A stretch of 25,214 nucleotides of DNA, taken from contig MU266659.1 of the NCBI GenBank assembly GCA_021014945.1, positions 1 to 25,214 on the forward strand, in the 5' to 3' direction. Position 1 is the first letter of the stretch; each line of letters starts with the position of its first letter. Source of the stretch: Leucogyrophana mollusca. Taxonomy: Eukaryota > Basidiomycota > Agaricomycetes > Boletales. Below are positions 1 to 9,918 of this stretch, piece after piece. The position numbers were made by a program, and so were the translations under genes. The notes under the pieces are model-generated. The model saw only the letters and a program-made list of their open reading frames with translations. It did no database searches and was not told where the DNA came from.

Positions 1-433
1 GAAGGAAAGACGTACCATAACACAGTTGCGCCCATGAGTTGTTGGCTTCGTCTGCACAGACGTTCCCCACGACGCTGAAGCTGCTTGGTGTGTGCGCTGT
101 ACTCATCAATTTGGAATTATCATTATGCACCACTGAAAAAACTGCCCGGAGTGCTTGGGGGACGCTTACCGTAACCTCACGGCATTCGTCCGGACTTCAA
201 AGAAGCACGATTTTTGGGAACCGAGGTACTTCGGAGGGGTAACAGGGGACTACAGACTCTCAGCGATTCCACACTCCAGAAACAATTCAAATTCTCTTTG
301 ACACCGCTTACTATTATGCTGGCCTTTTCTATCAAAAACTCTGATGTAAAGCCGCCGGCTACTTCCGCATTCAGTCGACTCCAAAAGAGGTCTGGCGAAC
401 GTCAAATCATAATCGGTTCCTTGGCGAGCCCTG
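1..433. other. Left edge; no supported gene
   Basis: This stretch lies beyond the stop codon of the DUR3-type gene and probably holds its 3' UTR. Short open frames exist on both strands, but none shows recognisable protein character, a plausible splice partner or a family motif. I see no RNA gene or repeat here. Confidence 0.5.
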
Positions 434-3400
434 TCACTCTTTACGAACCAGAGCCACAATGGTTCCGAAGGCCTTCTTGAGGATGTCTAACATCTCTCGT
501 CGAGATTCCCATACGGGCAAAATAACAGAGAACGTGCCGCTCAAGAAGATCCATATTCTAAAGTGACATTATCAATACCTCACAGTATTGCGCAGAGCAC
601 ACGCGAGAGCTCACATCGAACACGCCACCCAGAACGTGTAGAACCTTTCACTGAAAACATAGTGGGAGAAGAACATCGGGAATGGAACTGTAGGTTGTTA
701 GCAAATCCCGATCGCGACTTCCCGAGAGGCCCGACGTACCGATTACGATGACAACTGCCGACATGATTGACGAATACCAAGCGGCTCGATTAAATGACCT
801 CCGGAGCTCATCAAGCCCGAGAGGTGGCTCGGCTGTGAGCACCGCTGGCACGTGCGTTAACCTTTTCGCATCTCCATCGTGTATCTCTGCCTTTTCCTCA
901 TCCTTTGTCACAGACCCCTCCACGGACGCGGAGTCTTTATCGTCGTTGCGGGATTCACTGGCATTATCGAGCACGGAGATTGCCCTGGTACCCGCAAAAT
1001 CGTACTTCTCAGGTTCTGAGGCCCGATCAATACGAAGCAGAGCATCACATCCTCCACACTCACTCATCAAAGAGACCCCGACAGTTATTATCCCCGAGAA
1101 GAGCAAGCCAGTCAATCCGCTACAGACAGCGGAATACGGCAATGCCAGGTTGGTGATATTGATAGCGCCTGAATATAGTCGATCGATGTGTAAAAAAAGT
1201 GGAAAAGCCACCCAAACGCACCATAGATCTTCCAGCAACCAATCATCCAAGCTAACATACCAAGGAATGCTCCGATGATAGATCCGCAGAGTAAGCCCGC
1301 ACGGGTCAGTCCAGACCACCATACAGTGAGCACAACCGGGATCACGGCAGGACTGAGGACAACCCCTCTGATATCATATGCCGTAAGCTGCGTTGGAAGG
1401 GTGAATTCGAAACACGCTTACTGAACGTAGTACAGCTGTGAATGGGTATATCGTCAGCCCTGCAAATGGGTCAAAATCAAGGGAGCCATCGTTACCCAGC
1501 CCAGATCAATGTTAGCTTTGTTCAGCTGCGACAAATCAGACAACCAGAGATACCTCGAGGAACAGCAAACTTACTATGGTCGCCCAGCATCCCATCCAGA
1601 CAGCCCAGATACAAATGAAGTAATGTGATACTTTTACGATCTCCGCTCCGGTTGCCTGGGGCCGCCAGTACGTCCTATACACACTGCATCCGGTTATGTC
1701 AACGGCCTGGTAACTAACGACACAAGAAAAAAGGGGTGCAACTCACTCGTAGGACCTATTTCGGTGGCAAGTCAGCTCAACGCATACACGGTCCAGGCTT
1801 TAGGTAGACGTACACTATACTTGATACAGCGATGAGCTCGGAGCTGGCTGCAGACGTGACTGCCATACTGTAATAACACACAACATTCATGAAAAAGGTT
1901 GCGCCATAGGCTGCGATCACTCACAAAACGACCAATAGAATCGCTACTGCACCACCTTTCCCCATTAAAACGGCGGCCGCGGCGGGAGCAGCCAGACCGG
2001 CGCTCGCTTGTTCAGCCGATAGAGGAGACGGATATGTTGGGAAGAGGGGCTAGAAGGGTCATTACCACCGGTGGCCACCATATAAAACACAGCATGCGAC
2101 TTACGTTGGTCTGAAGAGCACGAGCGCTCAAACCAAGACAAGATCCAAATGCCCAGGGAACAGCAAACCAAGAAAGACCCCCGAGCATCTAACATTTTGT
2201 GGGGTAGGCACAGTAACAGCGGGTGATAATCGACAAGCACGCACATATGCCTTGGTAGTACCTTTGGGGTGGCTTGCAATAGCCTAGTTGAAACATTTGC
2301 CGTCACTCGGGGAAAATTGCGATATCCATATAAATAAGTACCCTTTGCCAGTATCCTGAAACATGTGATTAGTGGTGTACATCTGAAGCCGAGCTATCCC
2401 ACCTTGATCGCAGAACACTCCTGCGAATCCAGACAGTAATGCAGCAGCTCCAAAGACAAGACCTTGGTTTGATTTCATAGTCATGTAGCTTCCGTCCATG
2501 TTACCCGGAACTGGGTTATCAACAGCAGCTTGTGTGAGCAGATCGTACATCCGCGCTACGCTGCCTATTTCAGGCGAGGTCCCGCTGTGTCGCGAGTAAG
2601 GAACACGATATGCCAAGACTTTCCAGGTACTTACTACGCGCGAAATACGAAGATGTAGATGATGGCGAAGAGAATCACTGTATGAGTCCAGTCGCAGATG
2701 AACGTAGCTCGTAATCCACCGAAAACGACGTAGACCGCGATACCGATGGGAAGAAGGAAACATGCGGCAAGGATGTTCATTCCGGTCAAAGCATTGACGG
2801 TTGCGGCTCCTCCCACTATAGCATGTCCACGTCAACGTCACAGGTACGATCAGTAAACATCGTATGACGTACAAAGTAGAGATCCGCACACAACGAGAAT
2901 GCAGACAAATGCGTAAAGAGTAAGCACAATATGGGCACCGGTACCGAAGCGCACCCGAACGATCTGGGGGAAGACAGTTTTAGGCCTCGCAATAATATAA
3001 GGATGTCAATTATGGAGGGTGCACCTCAAGGAAGGTATGAGCGCCATTGGCGTTCATCTTGACCTTAGCCGCAACCATGCCGAACATTGCCACCTGTATT
3101 GACCCTCCCGCGCCGTACCACCTTATTTGGTAGAAATTAGACCTGTTTAGTAGGACGTTCAAGGCGAGTTATACCATGGACCGCTGACACCTGTATAACT
3201 GTGCTCAGTGAGTGTAATCAGGGATGAAGATCGACAAATGTTAAGCTCACCGAAGGTATATGCAGCAGTGCTGGACTGCAGTAACGTCGCACTCCAAGTC
3301 CATGCGCTAACACTACGACAGAGTCAGCCTCTTTGCAGAGTGCATCACGGAAGCACGGACATGCCACAGCATACTAAACCAGGCTGAAGTTTATAATCAG

Positions 3401-3771
3401 TCTGGTACTTGTACGTCTCTTTGATGAGACATACCTTAACACTTCGAGACGCACTCTGAGGACTTTCAGGCCCACTGAGTCAGAGAAATGAGGCGGAGTA
3501 CTCACCGTAAACTCCTCCGATGACTTTGGTGTAAATCGCGAAAAATTGGATTGTAGAGCGGTAATCATCAACATAACGAGCGCGAAAAAGAATCCCACTC
3601 CTATGAGCCCCTTTAGCGTAAGACCTACGCATTGAGAAACTGGACTTACCCACAACAACTCCATATCCAACGCTTTGGTCTAAGAGCAAAGAGGAAGTCA
3701 AGAATCGACAAACCAAGCAGTAGCTACATACCTAAGAGCGGCTTGAACTCAGAAACGGCTATCTGAGACAT
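434..3771 (-). CDS. DUR3: DUR3-type urea/polyamine transporter (sodium:solute symporter family)
   Basis: Plasma-membrane active transporter that imports urea (and polyamines in yeast) by cation symport. The start at 3771 opens exon 3732-3771, and the joined N-terminus reads [20 protein letters not shown], close to yeast Dur3. Further family-like pieces appear in order on the minus strand: a [15 protein letters not shown] segment, [142 protein letters not shown], and a last exon at 434-557 ending ALVRKE. There are many introns of about 50 nt and a 14-nt microexon at 2342-2355 coding YWQR. I found no disabling break in the joins I checked, though I did not trace every exon. A long charged loop near 750-1030 precedes the last membrane segments, as in other Dur3 proteins. 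Confidence 0.9.
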
Positions 3772-4412
3772 GGGTACCCTGTGCTAGATTCACAACAGAG
3801 GTGCTATATCAGCTGCGACGGAATGGAGCGGCCCATCTTCCGTCGAGTCAATCAAAGATAATGGGTCTTCTAAGTATATCACTCCAGATAACAAAGAAGA
3901 CCTAAGGCAATTCCGTCAGAATTTCCTATATTCTGATAGCTGACCAATAGAACGAATGTTACACGTTTCGATACACCTGCAGGAGCATCCTTATACCGTG
4001 GTTCCAGTGGCGCAGGACCACGATTGCTTACTTGCCGAGGGGGTGAGAATGGTTCCTCAGTCAACGGACACTTGGCGTCTTCTAGGGATGAGATAAGGCG
4101 AAGAAGACAAGACATGTGCATGATGTGTCAACAAGAGCGGGCGCGGGGATTCGGACAAGGGCGTCCAAATGCTGGTGAATACTTCGCACACAGTGATCGA
4201 CTTCTCGCGGTAGATGCGGAACAGAAGAGCTCCTTGCCAAGGAAAAAAGCGAAGCGTAGTCTGGACGTTGGTATCTTCTCGTCGCGTCAAGTCAAGACTG
4301 GTATTGGTAGCCAATTTTTAACGGAGCCGGTGACAGCAACTTTATTGTTGATTTCCTGTCGGACATCATCGATCGATGCTGATAACGAGCAGCCCAACAG
4401 GAAGTCCAAGAA
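3772..4412 (-). promoter_or_regulatory. Upstream region of the DUR3-type gene with GATA-type motifs
   Basis: HGATAR sites occur on the plus strand at 3856-3861 (AGATAA), 3886-3891 (AGATAA), 3934-3939 (TGATAG), 4091-4096 (AGATAA) and 4380-4385 (TGATAA). Three lie within 170 bp of the start codon. In fungi, AreA/Nit2/Gln3-type GATA factors bind such motifs to switch on urea and other nitrogen-uptake genes when preferred nitrogen is scarce. The motif is short, so some matches are expected by chance; regulation is inferred. A 130-codon plus-strand ORF at 4024-4416 overlaps this region but looks non-coding. Confidence 0.4.
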
Positions 4413-4498
4413 TTAAACACGATATAGAGCTCTTCTGATCGCTGGCAAAACAGCAGTACTATCCAGCCCATTGTCTTGCGTCTGGGGTTGCGGCGGGG

Positions 4499-4759
4499 TT
4501 AGGGGCACACGACGCGGAAGAAAACAAACGGGTACCATGAATCTCCTTGGAGTTTGCGGTCTCTGGTGCGTTTTTCTTTCAAAGCCTTGCTCAGCTTCTG
4601 CAACTGGGCAGTTATAGTCGTATCGCCTCCTTTAGAAGGAGTACTACGACTCTGAAAGTCGCTCAAAAAATCGTCTATAGTTGACTGCGCACTTTTTGAA
4701 GACAAAGGAGTTGATGAAATGGCTTGCAAGCGTGCAGGTGGATGGGCAATGTCATCCAT
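4499..4759 (-). CDS. Small unrecognised protein, divergent from ERG9
   Basis: The open frame starts at 4759 (MDDIAHPPARLQ) and reads a Ser/Thr-rich N-terminus followed by a probable helix (TITAQLQKLSKALKEKR) with heptad-like leucines and a basic end. Its coherent composition and its position 275 bp head-to-head with ERG9 suggest a real gene. I do not recognise the family. The C-terminus is uncertain. Read straight through, the ORF ends at 4499 (86 aa). Splicing at the weak GTACCC donor would create a TGA at the junction, about 74 aa in. A coding-looking exon at 4413-4481 (TQDNGLDSTAVLPAIRRALY then V and stop) is in phase only with a poor GTTTTC donor, so the gene may extend to 4413. Confidence 0.5.
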   Translation of the reverse strand: MDDIAHPPARLQAISSTPLSSKSAQSTIDDFLSDFQSRSTPSKGGDTTITAQLQKLSKALKEKRTRDRKLQGDSWYPFVFFRVVCP

Positions 4760-5034
4760 TGGGAGTTACCGTGGCAAGGAAAGCGAAAATCTGTGGATAT
4801 GTACGTCGGGTGTGGAAGGAGGGGTAGACGGTAGACCCGTGGACCGTGGACCTGTCTCCATGGACCTCTCTTTGGATACTGTTTGGCGGGGTTTGTTCGG
4901 GGACTTGTCACGTGGCGCGTATGGTACGACACCTAAATTTTGGGTCGGCATCGTTCCTACGTTGGCGAACCGAGGTTGAGTGTGCCAGCGCGTGATCTGG
5001 CAGATTCGTTTCTTTTCCTCCAACCACCACAACA
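4760..5034. promoter_or_regulatory. Shared intergenic region between the small minus-strand gene and ERG9
   Basis: These 275 bp separate two start codons facing away from each other, so they probably hold both promoters. Around 4830-4865 there is a run of near-repeats of GTGGACC/ATGGACC. A pyrimidine tract (TTTCTTTTCCTCC) lies about 25 nt upstream of the ERG9 ATG, and the start context CACAACAATGG fits a good fungal initiation context. I could not identify a convincing SREBP or Upc2 sterol element by eye. Confidence 0.45.
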
Positions 5035-6767
5035 ATGGGCAAGATTACTCAAATGCTCGGGCTATTACTGACCCACCCTACGGAGTTCAGAACCCTTGTA
5101 CATTTCTACCTGTACCATGAGGCGAAACGCGACATCACTTCCCAGCAGGAGCACCCGACGTCTGGGTGGGACAGAGCATCTATGCGTCGGTGCTGGGAAC
5201 TCCTAGACATGACTAGCAGAAGTTTTGCCGCAGTCATCAAGGAATTGGAAGGTGACTTGGCTAGAACGGTGAGTGCTTCGTTCATACAACAGTATTATTT
5301 TGGGAGAAACTGCACGTCACCGCGTGTCAGCGTCTTTACTGTCATATGTAACGCCACTTCTCTCTGGTCATAGTACTGATGCTGGAACGATAGATATGCA
5401 TGTATTACCTGGTCCTCAGGGGTTTGGACACCATCGAGGATGACATGACCATCCCTGACGGGGTCAAGCAACCTTTGTTGCGCTCGTTCCATGAGAAAAC
5501 AGTGACACCGGGATGGAAGTTTACCGAAAATGGCCCAAACGAAAAGGATCGACAGCTTCTGATTGAATATGACATTGTTGTTGAAGAAATTAACAGACTC
5601 TCTCCCGAGTAAGCGCTGCTTCCATACATGACCCCTCAGTCACTGCCTAACATGTCCATGCTAGATACAAGAAGGTCATTCTTGACATTTGTCAGAAAAT
5701 GCAGGTCGGCATGGCAGACTACGCTCACAAAGCCATCATGACTGGCACTGTCTATCTCGATACGGTTACGGAATATGACCTGTACTGCCATTACGTCGCT
5801 GGTCTTGTTGGGGAAGGTCTCACGCGGATTTGGTCGGCCTCTGGCAAAGAGGCAGCCTGGTTATGCGACCAACTCGAGCTCGCCAACTCCATGGGCCTCC
5901 TCCTTCAAAAAACCAACATCATTCGCGACTTCAGAGAAGACGTGGAAGACCGACGGTTCTTCTGGCCGCGTGAGATATGGGCAAAATACGGGTTTAAGGA
6001 GATGAAGGACATGTACGAGAAGGGTGACGTAGAGCATGCGACTTGGGTACAGAGCGGGATGATCTTGGATGCCCTCCGGCATGCAACGGATTCGCTGGAT
6101 TACCTCAGGCTACTCAAGAACCAGAGCGTGTTTGTTTTCTGCGCGATTCCTGTTTGCATGGCGATGGCAACTCTCTCACTATGCTTCATGAACCCTGAGA
6201 TGTTCCAGCGGAACATCAAGATCCGCAAAGCTGAGGCCGCAAAGGTAGGTCATCTTGCCGGGTTTCACTCGGCTTCTGCTAACATTACGTTCTAAGCTCA
6301 TCATGCGCTCGACAAATCCTCGAGAGGTTGCGCTGATTTTCCGTGAATACGCCCGGGAAATACACCACAAAGCGAAACCCCAAGATCCTAACTTCCTCCG
6401 CATATCAGTTATGTGCTGTAAAGTAAGCTAAAACCCTTTCCCCCTCCTGCGAACCTCAACTTAACATTACCACCCGCAGATCGAACAATGGTTTGAGCAA
6501 CACTATCCCTCTTTCGTTGTCCTTTCGCAGACTGGCCCAACATTCGATCCCCTGGACAAACGCACTGCAGTTATGAACCTCGAAAAGAGTCGCACGCAGG
6601 AGCTTGAGATCAAGCGGGCTGCCGCAAATCCTTTGAGAAACGCAAATGCACCACGGCCGGCAGAAATGGTTCCTTGGGAGCTGGCTATGTACGTCGGCGG
6701 GGCGTTTCTGCTCGTTGGCGCACTCAGTGCTGCTGTCATTTACGTTGTCCTGGCGGTATACGGGTAG
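5035..6767 (+). CDS. ERG9: Squalene synthase (farnesyl-diphosphate farnesyltransferase)
   Basis: Couples two farnesyl diphosphates to presqualene diphosphate and reduces it to squalene with NADPH, the first committed step of ergosterol synthesis, on the ER membrane. Five exons join in phase: 5035-5268, 5394-5608, 5665-6244, 6297-6422 and 6480-6767, giving 480 aa, slightly longer than yeast Erg9 (444). The N-terminal part contains LLDMTSRSFAAVIKELEGDL. The first aspartate-rich motif is LRGLDTIEDDM (D90-D95). YCHYVAGLVGEGLTR follows, then the second motif NIIRDFREDVED (D238-D245) leading into FFWPREIW. CAIPVCMAMATL and NIKIRKAEAAK are also typical. The last exon ends in a single hydrophobic anchor (YVGGAFLLVGALSAAVIYVV) just before the stop, as expected for the ER tail anchor. 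All key residues are present. The first intron (125 nt) is longer than the others. Confidence 0.97.
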
Positions 6768-7093
6768 CTTTGTAGTATCTATAGCTCAAGGACGATCTTT
6801 GCTTTGTGGGTGGACTGTTCATTGACCGGAATCCAGTAAATATCATACCCGTCATCTATTGTTTATCGTTAATAAAACAACGCATATGATGTGACAAGGG
6901 TGTTGTGTTGAAGCGCGGCTTCAATTCACAGTAGGGATGTCGATAAATAAAGTAAGGAAAGACACCAGCGCACAGGCAACAAAACTGAGCTGGAACGGGT
7001 ACAAGACCATGAAACAAATAGAAATAATATACATGTTTGAAGTCCCCCGGATGACCACCAAGAAGGATTTTGCTGAGACTTGGAGCCGATCTC
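6768..7093. other. Convergent intergenic region with ERG9 3' end signal
   Basis: ERG9 and the RCC2-PHD gene run towards each other here, so this holds both 3' UTRs. A canonical AATAAA hexamer at 6871-6876, 104 nt after the ERG9 stop, is a good candidate poly(A) signal for ERG9. No coding signal is seen in between. Confidence 0.5.
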
Positions 7094-9566
7094 CTATTTC
7101 TTGCGTTTTAAAGCTGAGGGAAGGGTTATCACACGGGCGCGTATAAATGGGCTCCTCATAACTCACCTCCCTCTTTCGTCGCAGGGGCAGCCTTTCTCTT
7201 AGTCCCGCCCTTGCCGCTATCCCCAGATGGTTGCGCGCCCTTCTTTGACGACTTGGAGGAAGGACCTGCAAGGGCACCCAACTCACTATCGCACTGAGGA
7301 CAGAACCATTCACCTTCTGGGATAGCGTCAAGAGGTGGGTCAAGGCACCCCAAGTGGTACGGATGGTCGCACTATCGTGGGTGTTCAGCTGCGGGGTAAA
7401 GGTAGTGGGCGAAAACGCCTGACCTTGTCGCATTCGAGCGCAGGGTCGTCATCTCCATTGTCTTTGTTGCACACCACGCACAGGTCGGGCGCGTCGACTT
7501 CGAGAGGATGGCGTGGCAAGTCTGAAAATTTGTCATTGGGCTTGGCTAAGAAAAGTGTGGTGTGTGCGCCGGCTGCAACGCTGTGAGGTGGACATCAGAT
7601 ACGAAACGGAACACGGTAGTCGACTGCGTACCTCAAGATTTCAATCCCGTTCAAAGGTTGGTGTTTAGTAGGCTTCGTTGCGCTCTTTGGCTCGTCGGGA
7701 CCAAGTCCGAGTTCACCTTCAAGAGTGTCAAACGATTCAGGGGCCGCGCGCTTCGGACGTTGTTTTGAAGGACGCACCATAGGCAGCATTCTGTCCCCAT
7801 GCAACTGTCATGATACCACCATCATCGTCGGGCGTGAGTGCAAAATGAGTGACTCCACCACAACTCCCTTTTGATATCTTGCAGCCCCTGTTTCGGATTT
7901 CGTTTAATGACGCTATGATACAAGTAACGAATTGAACGAACATCAAATCCTGTATATAGCGGAATGATGAGTACGGTGAGCCAGAGGAGCCTGGGGAACG
8001 GGTAAGCTGCAGCGAGTTTGGGTGCCTAGATACACATACCTTCGCCGCTGTTTTTCCACTGCAGATGACAGGTGGGTTGAGGTGAACCATGGATAAACGT
8101 CCGCACATACCTTGCCAGCCATCCAGTACATCCGCTGATTATCGATGACGGCGGTGTTCGAGGGGCCAGCAATGATCTGTGCAGCCATTGTTGCTTCGTT
8201 CGGACCAGCAAACTGTGGCCGTGGTGTCAGCTTCCAAAAAAGAACGCGGTCTCCTGGTAGTCACCATACCTGGGGGACAATCTCAGGAACAAGGACGTCC
8301 TTTTGATTTCCTAAACCAAGTCGACAGTAACCGTTGTAACCCCAGACGTATACAAGTCTGTCGCGGGAAGTTAGTCGCGGTCGGCCAACGAAGGAAATTA
8401 AGCTTACCCTTGGGAGTCGATGGCCACAGAGTGCTGTGGCCCACACGCGATGTCCGTGATGGTCTTGTCATCCATACCTCTCACCGGAACTTTGAGGCGT
8501 AAGTCACAATATTTTCAAAAGTGTTCTGATGTAACCATACGCAACTGGGTTCATACTCAATATCAAAGGCAGTTTTGTTCCCTGTCACGATGTGTTCTCC
8601 TGTTCTGCCATTGCCGAGCTGTCCCTTTTCGCCGCTCCCAAACGAGAATACTGGACAATCGGTTGTAAGTTATCCACCTTCTAAAGAGGCAAGCACTGAT
8701 GGCTACCTTTGCCGCTTTCGGTGAGTACGATTGAAAAAGTAACGCCCGCCGCGGCTTTGACCACACGTTCCCTCGTTCCATCGAGGGAAGGGCCGTCGAT
8801 CGCTTTGAAAGAAGTTATTTGGGCAACCACAGGGTGTCCGCACTGACGGTTGGGTGGCGCAATTCAGCACATGAGGAACAAAGATAGACGCCTCGTGTTT
8901 CCAAACTCACCTGTCCATAATTGTTGGCACCAGCAGACCACACCTGTCCCTCACTGTCCACCAATAGGGAATGGCTTTTCCCGCATGCAGCATGCACGAA
9001 CTTGGTACCTTCTTCCGCTCCGAGATCACTTGCAAGTACCCGCCTGGGTGTGGTTTCGGAAATCATGTCGTCCTTCACCCCCAATGCTGTGGGTGCGTTG
9101 CGACCGAACATCCAGGCTGCACCGTCGGTGTCGAGTACGATGAAATGGCATGCGCAACATGATGCGTGTATTGATACCGCCTTGACGTTACCCAAAGACC
9201 GAAGAATATGAGGTTCGAGGAGGTCTGGGCTGTTATGCGGGTTCTCAGCAGACCGAACAATATGTTTTGACGAGAAAGGGTACAAACGCCACATCAGCGC
9301 CGTCACCACCTTTTCCTGCCTTGTCTTTACGACCGAGTTTCGGCCTACAGAGCCATGTCAATAATCAGAACTGTGCGGGATATTGGCAGGAGGTGAGTGA
9401 GCTGTACAACGAAGCTTACCAGTCGGTACCGCCGCATATTAAAACTGTTATCCCACATTTTCAGTGTCATAAATGAGATAATGGGATATTTTAACCTACC
9501 CCTTCCCCATTGTGGATTGGCAGAGCCTGCCAGCTCAGGTGGAATTGTATGAGAAGTGGAAGCCAT
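7094..9566 (-). CDS. RCC2-like RCC1-repeat propeller with C-terminal PHD finger
   Basis: Predicted nuclear chromatin- or signalling-associated protein: a seven-bladed RCC1-type propeller followed by a histone-reading PHD zinc finger. Start at 9566; exon 1 is 9500-9566, followed by a 25-nt exon. The joined text [15 protein letters not shown] matches the RCC2 (TD-60) N-terminal signature. Propeller repeats follow in order: [90 protein letters not shown], and [20 protein letters not shown], closest to RCC2's last blade. The PHD finger has [17 protein letters not shown] and WFCPQC, so the C4HC3 ligands are complete; a 52-nt intron (7372-7423) splits it. The tail is Lys/Ser rich ([13 protein letters not shown]). 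A last intron at 7114-7166 gives an ending ALKRKK with stop at 7094-7096; without splicing the frame stops at 7156 after GGEL. The RCC2 subfamily call is inferred from motif order. Confidence 0.85.
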
Positions 9567-9918
9567 GAGAGAGCTTGCGTTGGGTGCCCGTCCTCAGCGG
9601 CGTTAGTTTCAACTTCAACTTCAACTTCCTGCTTTAGGACTTTCTTTGGCGCTCTAACTACGGTACACGACGGGAATAAAGAGCACGGCTGCTCGCAACA
9701 ATCAAATCCTCGACGTCGACGACGATACCTCCCGCCTCCGCGCACCCCAGAGGCCCACCAGGACACGATTCAGAGGCACGGATACCCTCTAAGCCGCCAC
9801 AGAACAACCCGCCAGAACTAGGAGAACAATAGGTTATCAGGCAGGAAATAATTTCTATGGGACTCACGAATTGTTGTTCCCGTCCGCTTAATCTGGCACT
9901 ATAGTGGATACGTATACA
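9567..9918. other. Intergenic region with short TTCAAC repeat
   Basis: This lies between two same-strand genes and should hold the 3' UTR of the Zn2Cys6 gene and the promoter of the RCC2-PHD gene. At about 9606-9627 there are three copies of a TTCAAC hexamer, a minor microsatellite. Overlapping ORFs on both strands are of biased composition (runs of Arg/Gly on one strand) and do not look coding. Confidence 0.4.

Noticed and set aside
748..1278. 176-codon plus-strand ORF
   Set aside because: It lies antisense to DUR3 exons whose minus-strand translation matches the transporter's charged loop and membrane segments; its own translation is Ser-rich without motifs.
4024..4416. 130-codon plus-strand ORF upstream of DUR3
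   Set aside because: Composition is Arg/Gln/Ser-rich with no motif, no plausible splice partner, and it covers the likely promoter of the minus-strand transporter.
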